The notes: a model not told the origin generated them from the letters alone. DNA of 64,000 nt from Arthrobacter sp. ATA002 (GCF_026898095.1 NZ_CP114015.1:992001-1056000), one strand, 5' to 3'; positions 49,879 to 57,159 are shown, numbered from the stretch's first letter. Translations and numbers: made by a program.

Positions 49879-50166
49879 TCACTGACCTGCGATTCGATTG
49901 ATCGTGGAGAGAAGAGCTCTAAATGTCTTCTGTCCCTCCGGAGTGAGCCTGACTCTGGTAGTACCGTAGCGGGAACGACGCTCTTTGCTCACTTCGACCA
50001 GCCCTCGTTCCTCGAGGTCGCGGATGATTTTTGAGAGGTCAGGTGTCGACAGTCCGGTTGTTTCTTGCAGCGAAGGGTAGTCTGCTTGCTCTACTTGCGA
50101 AAGGTGCGCCATGGTCACGAATCGCTTGGGGGCGACTAGATGCGCGTCGAGTTCGGTGTGGGCCAT
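49879..50166 (-). CDS. Winged-helix transcriptional regulator (HTH_34-like)
   Basis: A 95-residue DNA-binding protein that is almost entirely a winged HTH: FVTMAHLSQVEQADYPSLQE, then TGLSTPDLSKIIRDLEERGLVEV as the recognition helix and wing lead-in, and SRYGTTRVRLTPEG for the wing. It resembles small MarR-like regulators of the HTH_34 class. It is transcribed with, and 7 bp after, a membrane-protein gene. Inverted ACTTGCA repeats upstream of that gene are a good candidate operator for autoregulation. Confidence 0.8.
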   Translation of the reverse strand: MAHTELDAHLVAPKRFVTMAHLSQVEQADYPSLQETTGLSTPDLSKIIRDLEERGLVEVSKERRSRYGTTRVRLTPEGQKTFRALLSTINRIAGQ

Positions 50167-50173
50167 GCGTGCC

Positions 50174-50614
50174 TCAGCGGCGGATCAACAGAATGATATA
50201 GAACGTTAGCCAGGCTGCCGGTGCGAGACCGGCGAAGAGGAAGGCCTCAGGGAAGGGGATCGTCTCCCCGTGGGAGATGCCTCTCCAGACTGGAATGAGT
50301 AACCATACGGTGAAGGCCGCGCTAACGGCGGTCACCTTGAGGCGAGGCTCGTTGGGACGTGCCAGGCGGCTGGCGATCCAGTAATGCGACGTGATCAGCG
50401 TGCAGAGGGTGGGAATGATTGCCCACCAAGGATGACCGATCAGGGCAACCAGTCCTGAAAAAAACGAGCCGGCGACTGTCACTGCGGTGCTTGCGTGGTC
50501 AGCGATTGTGAATTCTCGCCGCGGTCTTTCCGGAATGGCGGTGAGGAGCCGCCGGGCCTGATCGGGTGTGGTGATTTCCCGATCCTGAGGATTAATAGGG
50601 GACTCAGCGTTCAT
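50174..50614 (-). CDS. Membrane protein paired with HTH regulator
   Basis: A 146-residue protein. A soluble N-terminus of about 40 residues (TTPDQARRLLTAIPERPRREF) is followed by four likely helices (TVAGSFFSGLVALIG, WAIIPTLCTLITS, TAVSAAFTVWLLIPVW, FLFAGLAPAAWLTFYIILL). No family recognised. It forms a two-gene operon with the winged-helix gene, a common arrangement in which a small HTH protein controls a membrane sensor or exporter. ATG 50614 is the first start after the operator. Confidence 0.7.
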   Translation of the reverse strand: MNAESPINPQDREITTPDQARRLLTAIPERPRREFTIADHASTAVTVAGSFFSGLVALIGHPWWAIIPTLCTLITSHYWIASRLARPNEPRLKVTAVSAAFTVWLLIPVWRGISHGETIPFPEAFLFAGLAPAAWLTFYIILLIRR

Positions 50615-50622
50615 CCGGCAAT

Positions 50623-50651
50623 ACTTGCAACTACTTGCAGTATTTGCAAGT
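50623..50651 (-). promoter_or_regulatory. Candidate operator: ACTTGCA repeats
   Basis: ACTTGCA occurs at 50623 and again 10 bp later at 50633; the second copy pairs with TGCAAGT (50645-50651) as a perfect 7-bp inverted repeat with a 5-base spacer. It lies just upstream of the membrane-protein start, where the paired HTH protein could bind. Confidence 0.65.
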
Positions 50652-50698
50652 AGGGATTTCGGGGAGGGGCTTCTAGCCTGCTCGCATCGCTCAGGGGT

Positions 50699-50741
50699 TG
50701 CTACATGAGGTGACATGGTGGAGTTCCGCTTCAATGTCTAG
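50699..50741 (+). repeat. ychF-tail-like repeat, copy 4 (host-like codons)
   Basis: GACATGGTGGAGTTCCGC continues TTCAATGTC and TAG, reading DMVEFRFNV-stop in the ychF frame. Its GC-rich codons look like the ancestral host ychF tail. A hairpin follows at 50763. Confidence 0.82.
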
Positions 50742-50762
50742 TTCTCAACGGATTGTTGAAGG

Positions 50763-50799
50763 AAGGCCCGGGGTGCGTAGTGCATGCATTCCGGGCCTT
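50763..50799 (+). terminator. Terminator after repeat copy 4
   Basis: AAGGCCCGG pairs with CCGGGCCTT across a 19-base loop and is followed by TCTGTCTC. A degraded version stands at the same place after copy 3. Confidence 0.65.
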
Positions 50800-50830
50800 T
50801 CTGTCTCCGCCCCCGACCGGGACAACATTG

Positions 50831-50845
50831 GTAGGCAGTGCCTAC
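50831..50845 (+). promoter_or_regulatory. Perfect palindrome upstream of SDR gene
   Basis: GTAGGCA-G-TGCCTAC is a perfect 7-bp inverted repeat ending 9 bp before the SDR ATG. Its size and symmetry suit a TetR-type operator, but no TetR gene is adjacent. Confidence 0.6.
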
Positions 50846-50854
50846 ATTGTGTAC

Positions 50855-51718
50855 ATGACAGTTCGGGAACGGTGCAGTGTTAGGACCACGTCGACGGGGG
50901 AGCTGATCGTCGTCTCCGGTGCCTCGACAGGGATCGGGGCGGCCACCGCGCGCGAGCTCGCTTCTCGCGGTTACCACGTCCTTGCCGGCGTCAGACGAGA
51001 CGCGGACGCTGATGCGATCCGCGCTAAGTGCATCGAACCGGTGATGCTGGACATCACCATTGGTGAACATATCGAGGCGCTCGCCGCCCGAATCGCCGAT
51101 GATCCTCAGGAGCGAGCGCTGCGAGCGGTGATCAACAACGCCGGGATCGAGATCAACGCACCTATCGAGGTCCTCCCGCTCGACACATGGCGGCAGCAGT
51201 TCGAGGTCAACCTCTTCGGACACATCCGGGTCATCCAGGCGTTACTGCCCGCGCTGCGGAAAAGCCGGGGCCGCGTGGTCAACATCAGCTCCGTAGGGGC
51301 AGTGGCCACTCTGCCCATCTACGGAGCGTATCCCGGGTCCAAGGCCGCGTTCGAGTCGGCCAGCGATGCCCTGCGCCGGGAAGTGGCTCCTCAGGGCATC
51401 CAAGTCGTGATCATCCAGTCCGGCGGAGTGAAGACTCCTATGGCCGCCAAGAGCGGGCCGCTCTCGCTCAAACTCTCGCAGGGCATGAGCAAGGAGCACA
51501 CCCGCCTCTATGGTGCCTTGATCTCTTCGACGGTGAGCTTCCAATCCTCGTTCCTGCGGCGGGCGATGACGGCAGACCAGGCCGCGAAAAAGATCACGAA
51601 GATCGTCACCACCAAGCGTCCTCGAACCAGATACAGCCTTGGCACGGACGCTGCCTTCACCCTGCCAATGGCGCGGTTCCTGCCTGCCCGCCTCATGGAT
51701 CGCGTCGTCCCCCGATAG
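50855..51718 (+). CDS. Short-chain dehydrogenase/reductase
   Basis: A 287-residue NAD(P)-dependent SDR. The cofactor loop is VSGASTGIGAATA (residues 19-31 region); NNAGIEINAPIE and the active-site Ser in VVNISSVGAVATLP follow; the catalytic Tyr-x3-Lys is YPGSK. SDRs of this type reduce or oxidise small alcohols and ketones. A palindromic operator candidate ends 9 bp upstream of ATG 50855. The last 330 bp of the gene recur as a pseudogene at 53888. The island repeat copy 5 follows its stop. Confidence 0.88.
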   Translation: MTVRERCSVRTTSTGELIVVSGASTGIGAATARELASRGYHVLAGVRRDADADAIRAKCIEPVMLDITIGEHIEALAARIADDPQERALRAVINNAGIEINAPIEVLPLDTWRQQFEVNLFGHIRVIQALLPALRKSRGRVVNISSVGAVATLPIYGAYPGSKAAFESASDALRREVAPQGIQVVIIQSGGVKTPMAAKSGPLSLKLSQGMSKEHTRLYGALISSTVSFQSSFLRRAMTADQAAKKITKIVTTKRPRTRYSLGTDAAFTLPMARFLPARLMDRVVPR

Positions 51719-51800
51719 CTCAGGACGCCGCAGGAGCATGCCTCAGAAACAGAGGTTATTCCGCTACGGAACGTGGTGGAGTTTAGGTTCTAACGTGTAG
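51390..51800 (+). repeat. Direct repeat, left copy (SDR 3' end plus ychF-tail copy 5)
   Basis: About 0.41 kb, from CTCAGGGCATCC in the SDR gene through the tail-like sequence, recurs at 53888-54304 with about 95 percent identity by eye. The two copies flank the macrolide phosphotransferase segment. Confidence 0.85.
51764..51800 (+). repeat. ychF-tail-like repeat, copy 5
   Basis: GCTACGGAACGTGGTGGAG continues TTTAGGTTCTAACGTGTAG. In the ychF frame it reads VVEFRF; a one-base insertion gives TAA before the NV-stop. A perfect terminator follows. Confidence 0.82.
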
Positions 51801-51810
51801 TCGCCTTCCG

Positions 51811-51845
51811 AAAAGCGCTTCCCGGACTATCCGGGAAGCGCTTTT
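51811..51845 (+). terminator. Terminator after repeat copy 5
   Basis: AAAAGCGCTTCCCGG-ACTAT-CCGGGAAGCGCTTTT is a perfect 15-bp stem running into TTG. It works in both directions by symmetry. Confidence 0.9.
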
Positions 51846-51964
51846 TGTTTGCCTGCAGCCTTACGAAGCGCGACTCCAACTGCAGCGAGCGGCTCGACCT
51901 TAGCCAACGCGCGGTTCTGGAAACCTTGGCAGCGTAGAGAAACAGAGAAGGAGGGTGGTGGCTG

Positions 51965-52455
51965 CTAGGCGCCCACCCGAGCAAGCAGCTGGTCCCTGTG
52001 TACCTGAAGTGGCTCTGCGTAGGGACCCTTGGTGGCGTAGTCGTAGTTGAGCGGCGGAGTGAGCCTCTTGATGATGTCTTCCTCGAAACTCTCGGGCACT
52101 GGATGGAGTATCCAGGTCACCTGCAAGTGTGTCGTCATCCAGTTGGTCAGACGTTGCTCTGCTGCTGGCGCAAGGCTGAATTTGGTGCGGCGTCGCGGGT
52201 CCACGGCAATTCCCGGCAGCAAGCGCAGCTCATCGACCAACAATGCCGCAAGAGAGCGGCGAATTGCAGATACCCTTGTTGTCGCTAGATGCATGTCAGC
52301 AAAACGTTTCGCGGAGACGATTTTGCGACGCCAATGTACAACGGCTCGGTCGGGTCTACCTGCGGAAAGCCAGCGGGCGAGAAACGGGCAAGGGCACCAG
52401 CCGGATCCCGCCAGGCACACACGCCAGGCAGATCGATTTCGTAGAGTGACACCAT
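51965..52455 (-). CDS. GIY-YIG nuclease-fold protein (one frameshift)
   Basis: From ATG 52455 (GGGGA upstream) the protein begins MVSLYEIDLPGVCAW. The family core is EPLYIGVA, a degenerate GIY-YIG pair. One base is missing in an A run (minus strand) near 52321; restoring it joins VAK to IVSAKRFADMHLATTRVSAI, giving 163 residues. Later motifs (EQRLTNWMTTHLQVTWILHP; PPLNYDY) match the short actinobacterial GIY-YIG family. It might act on DNA, but no target is known. It is divergent from the macrolide phosphotransferase gene. Confidence 0.75.
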
Positions 52456-52678
52456 AATAATCCCCTATGTAGTGGCGGGGTGTCGCTCTGCGAGAAGTAG
52501 GTAATGCAGAGGTCAAGCAAGGCCGGGTGAGTGCAAGGTTCGATTGGTTAGGTCGGGTGGAAGGAGCGGCGGTTGCTTCTCCAGAGCAGATCCAACTTAG
52601 CGGCCTGATCGGTGAGTGCGGGGGGAGCCATGGGAACTCGTTTGGATGGTACGTGCCGACAGGTGAAAGGATGGTCCC

Positions 52679-53578
52679 GTGAACACGCTTGATGACGCCA
52701 TCGCCCTGGCCGTCTCCTACGGCCTGTCGGTGACCGCTGAGGGTGCGACCGTGAATGAGGCGGGCTTGGACTACCGCGTAGTCATGGCCTCTGACGAGGC
52801 CGGGCGCCGCTGGGTGCTGCGGATTCCACGCCGTGTAGACGTGTCCGAGGGCATGGCCGCCGAGGTCCGTATCCTCGACCTCGTGGCTCCAGTCCTCGCG
52901 GCCGAAGGGGTGGCGGTTCCGGATTGGCAGGTTCGCGCCCCGGACCTGATCGCCTACCCGGCTTTGCCCGGTGCCCCGGGCCTGACACTTTCTGAGACCG
53001 GGGAAGTCCTCTGGCACATGGATCCGGCTAGTCCGGACTACGCCGGCCGACTGGGACGCTTGCTGGCCTGCCTGCACTCTCTGGGCGCGACGGAGGCCGA
53101 GGCAGCGGGCGTAGAGGTTCGATCCCCCGAGCAAGTCCGCCAGGCATGGCATGACGACGTCGCTCGGGTTAGTGCGGAGTTCACCGTCGCCCCGGCTTTG
53201 GCCGAGGCATGGCAGAACTGGCTCGAGGACGACATCTGCTGGCCGGAGGAGACCGTGATGACCCACGGGGAGATCTACCCTGCCCACATCCTGTTCGACA
53301 AGCACGGCACAATCACCGGGGTCCTGGACTGGACGACGGCCCGCGTTGACGACCCTGCCCGAGACCTGGCGGCCCAGTACGGTGCCGGCGGGGAGGAGAT
53401 GCTGCAGATCACTCTCGCCTCGTACGAACAGGCCGGCGGGCACGTGCACCCCGGCATGGCTGCCCAGGCCCGGCACCTGTGGGAGGCCTCCCCACTCGGT
53501 TATGCGCTGTATGCGCTGACCACCGGCGCTAAGGCAGACCGGGCCACGGCCGCCGCGATGCTCGGCCCGGAAGCCTAA
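52679..53578 (+). CDS. mph: Macrolide 2'-phosphotransferase (Mph family)
   Basis: A 299-residue APH-fold kinase. The Mph-type N-terminus (DDAIALAVSYGL) leads to RRWVLRIPRRVDVSE with the ATP-binding Lys/Arg region; the catalytic loop is VMTHGEIYPAHILFD and the metal Asp is in GVLDWTTARVDDPARDL. Family members inactivate erythromycin-like macrolides by phosphorylating the 2'-OH. GTG 52679 start. It lies inside a direct-repeat-bounded segment next to a recombinase remnant, a typical setting for an acquired resistance gene. Exact Mph class and spectrum cannot be given. Confidence 0.85.
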   Translation: MNTLDDAIALAVSYGLSVTAEGATVNEAGLDYRVVMASDEAGRRWVLRIPRRVDVSEGMAAEVRILDLVAPVLAAEGVAVPDWQVRAPDLIAYPALPGAPGLTLSETGEVLWHMDPASPDYAGRLGRLLACLHSLGATEAEAAGVEVRSPEQVRQAWHDDVARVSAEFTVAPALAEAWQNWLEDDICWPEETVMTHGEIYPAHILFDKHGTITGVLDWTTARVDDPARDLAAQYGAGGEEMLQITLASYEQAGGHVHPGMAAQARHLWEASPLGYALYALTTGAKADRATAAAMLGPEA

Positions 53579-53604
53579 CCCCGGGCACCGGGGGACATCG
53601 CTCT

Positions 53605-53853
53605 CAGTGTGAACTCATCTCTGAACGCACCCTGGCCGGGCTCGCCTCCGCCCGGGCCCACGGCCGTAACGGCGGACGCCCCTACAAGATGACCCCGGCG
53701 AAACTCGGGCTCGCCCTGGCGTCCATGGGCAAACCCGGAACCAAGGTCAGCGACCTCTGCGCCGAATCCGGCGTCACCCGCCAAACCCTCTACCGCCGTG
53801 TCGCGCCCACCGGGGAACTGTGCCGCGACGGTGAAAAGCTCCTCTCACGGTAG
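53605..53853 (+). pseudogene. Serine recombinase/resolvase C-terminal remnant
   Basis: About 82 codons read ELISERTLAGLASARAHG, GGRPYKMTPAKLGLALASMG and a HTH ending GVTRQTLYRRVAP, followed by TAG at 53851. This is the end of the catalytic domain's E helix plus the HTH of a Tn3-type resolvase or invertase. The catalytic N-terminus is absent. It is a trace of the transposon that probably delivered the mph gene. Confidence 0.85.
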
Positions 53854-53887
53854 TGAGTCCGTTTGTCGCACGCGCACCGGGCAGGTT

Positions 53888-54214
53888 CTCAGGGTATTCA
53901 GGTCGTGATCATCCAGTCCGGTGGAGTGAAGACTCCTATGGCCGCCAAGAGCGGGCCGCTCTCGCTCGAACTTTCGCAGGGCATGAGCAAGGAGCACACC
54001 CGCCTCTAGGGTGCCTTGATCTCTTCGACGGTGAGCTTCCAATCCTCGTTCCTGCAGCGGGCGATGACGGCAGACCAGGCCGCGAGAAAGATCACGAAGA
54101 TCGTCACCACCAAGCGTCCTCGAACCAGATACAGCCTTGGAACGGATGCTGCCTTCACCCTGCCAATGGCGCGGTTCCTGCCTGCCCGCCTCATGGATCG
54201 TGTCGTCCCCCCGA
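53888..54214 (+). pseudogene. SDR 3' remnant, right copy of direct repeat
   Basis: This matches the last 110 codons of the intact SDR gene at 50855, with one in-frame TAG (54007-54009) replacing the Tyr codon after THTRL-like sequence and an extra C before the original stop. Together with the tail-like repeat at 54261 it forms the right copy of the direct repeat that starts at 51390. Confidence 0.88.
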
Positions 54215-54260
54215 TAGCTCAGGAGGCCGCAGGAGCATGCCTCAGAAGCAGACGTTATTC

Positions 54261-54304
54261 CGTTAGGGAACGACGCGGCGGTGGAGTTTAGGTTTAGCGT
54301 CTAG
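54261..54304 (+). repeat. ychF-tail-like repeat, copy 6 (right end of island)
   Basis: GTTAGGGAACGACGCGGCGG continues TGGAGTTTAGGTTTAGCGTC and TAG, reading AVEFRFSV-stop in the ychF frame. The adjacent hairpin at 54324 is probably the original ychF terminator of the host. Confidence 0.8.
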
Positions 54305-54323
54305 TTCTCGACCTGCATCAAGA

Positions 54324-54359
54324 GAATGCCGCCCTCGGTGATGAGCGAGGGCGGCATTC
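54324..54359. terminator. Terminator at right end of island
   Basis: GAATGCCGCCCTCG-N8-CGAGGGCGGCATTC is a perfect 14-bp stem. It also stands downstream of the convergent MFS-CBS gene. The stem shares AATGCCGCCCTC with the hairpin at 48665. Confidence 0.85.
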
Positions 54360-54411
54360 CTGTAACCAAACCCGGGTCCGGCCTGTTTCTACGAACTACG
54401 CGGGCTACGGT

Positions 54412-56346
54412 TTATGCCGTCTTGCCGCCTTCAGACTGCATACTTCCGCTGCGTGAGCGCAGGTAAGCGGCGACCGCCAGGCGGTTGACCGCGGACCGGC
54501 TCACGATCCCAACGGGGCGGGAATCATCCCCGCTGACCACTGGTACTTTCTTGAGCCGCGCGTCCGACAACGCAGCCACGGCGTCACTGATCGCCGCATT
54601 GGCGTCGATGGTGACGACGTCGTGCGTGGCAAGCCGCAGAACATTCAGGGTCGCCAGATCGGACATCGCCCGGTCCAGATCGTCGTCGGCACCGATCGCG
54701 TAGGAGTAGATCGACGTCGACGAGGGATGGGTTGCGGACAGATACCGCAGGACGTCGCCGTCGGAAAGGAAGCCTGCCAGCCTGCCCTCCGCGTCGAGGA
54801 CCGGCGCTCCGGAGATGCCGCGTTCGGTGAAGGTCTGCAGAGCGTCAAGCACCGTGGAGTCCGAGGACAGGGCGTACACATCGGACTTCATGATCGACTG
54901 GACGGTGTTTGCCGGACTCTGAACGCTTTCCGCCGCGCGGCGTGACCGCACCGAACGGTACGCCAGGAAAGCGAGGACAATGCCGAGGAACGAGGTGGCA
55001 ACCACCAGGCCGACGGAGCCGTGGAAGCCGGTGAGCAGCGCGTCGCTTTCGCTGCGCCCTGCGCCCATGTTCGCCGCAATCAGGGCGCCGTAGATACCGG
55101 TGGCGAGCGAGGTACCCACGCAGCCGGCGATCTGGAAGCTGGTGGAAACAACCGTGACGCCGTGTGCACTGGTTTCACGGTCCAGGTGGGACAGCGCGAA
55201 AGTCTGTGCCGGTCCGATGACGAATGCCGTAGCCAGCACCGCCGGGACGTAGAGGAGCCCGAAGATCCAAACAGATGAATGGCCGGCAGCGACTCCGACG
55301 AGCGTGACGAAGACCGCCATGACGAGGTACCCGAGCGGGATGGACCAACGGCCGCCGTGCCGGTCGAAGAGGCGCCCGGCAATGGGCCCCATCCCCACCG
55401 TAAGGAGGATGCCCGGGGCGAGGGTGAGTGAAGCACCCAGCGGCGGCATGTCGAGTGCACCCTGGAGGAACAGCGGAATGGTGACGTTCATGGCGAACAC
55501 GAAGACCAGGCCAAGCATCGTCATCAGCACGCCGAACACGAAGGGGGCGTTGGAGAACGGGCGCAGGTCGAGCAGGGGATGTTCAATGCGGCGCTGCCGG
55601 ATGACGAACAGCCACATCGCGAGCAGCCCAACGACGCCGGAGGCACCCGCGTACAGGGCGGATCCCTCGAAGGCGCTGGACACGCCGTAAAGGATGCCTG
55701 CCAGGCCGACGGCAACCAGGATGAACGACAGGATGTCCAGAACCGGCCGGCCCAGTTCGGCAACGTTCCGCAGGACGACCGCGCCGGCAAGCAGTACCGC
55801 GAGGGTGAGTGCGCCGAAGACCCACATCAACGTGGTCCAGGGAGCGACGGTGAGAATGACGCCGGACAGGACGATCGCCAGTGACGGGCCGAGCGTCGTC
55901 ATTGCCGCCATGATGCCCATGTTCAGGCCAAGCTTTTCCCGCGGGGACACGGCAAGGGTGATGTTCATGCCGATAGGGGTGAGCAGGCCGGTGCCGATGG
56001 CCTGCAGCAACCGCGCGACAAGGAGTATTTCGAAGCTCGGGGCGAGGGCTCCCACCACCGAACCGACCGTCATGAGTGCGACGACGACGACGAACAGGGG
56101 GCGTGTGGGGAACCGGTGGTACAGCACGTTCGCGACAGGCACGAAGACCGCTGCCACCAGCAGATAGCCGGTGGTGAGCCACTGCACGGTGGCCACGTTC
56201 ACGCCGAAGTCCTGCATGATCGGCGTGAAAGCTACGTTGAGGAACGTTTCGTTGAATGTGGCAAGGAAGGCGGCGGCTGCTGCGACCGCGATCATTCCAC
56301 CTGCACGTCCCTTGACGTTTGGGCGGGATGTTTGAGGGGGCGCCAT
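54412..56346 (-). CDS. MFS transporter (DHA2 type) fused to a CBS-domain pair
   Basis: A 644-residue protein. Residues 1-470 are a 14-helix drug:H+ antiporter (FNETFLNVAFTPIMQDF; WLTTGYLLVAAVFVPVA; LLQAIGTGLLTPIGMNI). Residues from about 483 form two CBS motifs (MKSDVYALSSDSTVLDALQTF...GFLSDGDVLRYLS; ATHDVVTIDANAAISDAVAAL...VGIVSRSAVNRLA), usually an adenine-nucleotide sensor. The start ATG 56346 follows AGGAGA. The fusion suggests transport gated by cellular energy state. Substrate unknown. Confidence 0.88.
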   Translation of the reverse strand: MAPPQTSRPNVKGRAGGMIAVAAAAAFLATFNETFLNVAFTPIMQDFGVNVATVQWLTTGYLLVAAVFVPVANVLYHRFPTRPLFVVVVALMTVGSVVGALAPSFEILLVARLLQAIGTGLLTPIGMNITLAVSPREKLGLNMGIMAAMTTLGPSLAIVLSGVILTVAPWTTLMWVFGALTLAVLLAGAVVLRNVAELGRPVLDILSFILVAVGLAGILYGVSSAFEGSALYAGASGVVGLLAMWLFVIRQRRIEHPLLDLRPFSNAPFVFGVLMTMLGLVFVFAMNVTIPLFLQGALDMPPLGASLTLAPGILLTVGMGPIAGRLFDRHGGRWSIPLGYLVMAVFVTLVGVAAGHSSVWIFGLLYVPAVLATAFVIGPAQTFALSHLDRETSAHGVTVVSTSFQIAGCVGTSLATGIYGALIAANMGAGRSESDALLTGFHGSVGLVVATSFLGIVLAFLAYRSVRSRRAAESVQSPANTVQSIMKSDVYALSSDSTVLDALQTFTERGISGAPVLDAEGRLAGFLSDGDVLRYLSATHPSSTSIYSYAIGADDDLDRAMSDLATLNVLRLATHDVVTIDANAAISDAVAALSDARLKKVPVVSGDDSRPVGIVSRSAVNRLAVAAYLRSRSGSMQSEGGKTA

Positions 56347-56592
56347 GGAATCTCCTGACAGTTGGCGGTGTGGAGGCGATCGACCGTGCCGTGTCAGAAG
56401 GTTCTTGTGGACTTCGCGTGTCGTGTCATCGATGCCGTGGCCCGGAGGCCATCGAAAATTCTAGCAGATTCGGGATCTCGGCCCGGGTGTTCAGCAGCGC
56501 TGTCTGCATCCGGCAGGGCTGGTCCAGCGGCATTCAAGGGACCCTGGATGAGGTCCACGGCGGAGGGCGGTTCATATGGCAGGGTGGCATGC

Positions 56593-57159
56593 ATGACTCT
56601 GCCGACGCCCATTTTGCACACCGAGAGGCTACTGTTGCGGCCCTTCGCCGATGCCGACGCCGACGACCTCTTCGCGCTGCAGAGCAACGCCGAAGTGCTG
56701 CGCTACTGGGACAGTCCGCCGTGGACGGAGCGGGCGCAGGCCGCACGCTTCCTGGACGGATGCCAGCGGATGGCGGACGAAGAAACCGGTGCCAGGGTAG
56801 CTCTCGCCCGCAAATCTGACGGTGAGTTCTTGGGCTGGTGCACTTTCAATGGGTGGAACCCCGACTTCCGCAGTGCCTCGCTGGGGTACTGCCTCGCCCA
56901 GTCGGCTTGGGGCAGCGGCTACGCGACGGAGGCAGCCCGCGTTCTTCTGGATTGGGCTTTTGACAATCTCAATCTCAACCGGGTGCAGTCCGAAACAGAT
57001 ACACGCAACATGGCCTCGGCCCGCGTGCTGGAGAAACTCGGTTTCGTTCGTGAGGGGACATTGCGCGAGGACTGCATCGTCAACGGCGACGTGTCCGACT
57101 CCTGGATATACGGCCTGCTTCGGCGCGACTGGATTCAATCCGCAGGCCGTTGCACCTGA
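56593..57159 (+). CDS. GNAT acetyltransferase (RimJ/RimL type)
   Basis: A 188-residue N-acetyltransferase. TERLLLRPFADADADDLFAL opens the domain, SAWGSGYATEAARVLLDWAF holds the acetyl-CoA loop, and NMASARVLEKLGFVREGTLRED is the late signature. Start ATG 56593. The second half is duplicated as the remnant at 49552 within the island. Likely a small-molecule or protein acetylase; no partner gene evident. Confidence 0.88.
   Translation: MTLPTPILHTERLLLRPFADADADDLFALQSNAEVLRYWDSPPWTERAQAARFLDGCQRMADEETGARVALARKSDGEFLGWCTFNGWNPDFRSASLGYCLAQSAWGSGYATEAARVLLDWAFDNLNLNRVQSETDTRNMASARVLEKLGFVREGTLREDCIVNGDVSDSWIYGLLRRDWIQSAGRCT

Larger units (their letters stand above)
44725..54304. mobile_element. 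Accretion island at the ychF 3' end
   Basis: A 9.6-kb block between ychF and the MFS-CBS gene. It is divided by six copies of a ychF-tail-like sequence at 46125, 48606, 49206, 50699, 51764 and 54261; most are followed by a hairpin. The segments between copies carry unrelated cargo of varied GC content, lowest at 45.0-48.6 kb. Pseudogenes, a recombinase remnant and a 0.4-kb direct repeat support repeated insertion. No intact integrase is seen, so mobilisation in trans or loss of the enzyme is inferred. Confidence 0.7.

Noticed and set aside
52456..53476. Minus-strand frame that extends the GIY-YIG gene upstream across mph to about 500 codons
   Set aside because: The extension is antisense to mph and low in domain content; ATG 52455 with GGGGA upstream and the GIY-YIG core define the real gene.
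44725..54304. Interpretation of the island as an integron cassette array
   Set aside because: The recurring sites match the ychF 3' end and lack the inverted core structure of attC sites; no IntI-type integrase is visible.
44725..54304. Search for a tRNA gene as the attachment site of the island
   Set aside because: No tRNA-like fold was seen at either border; the conserved border sequence is protein-coding ychF tail.
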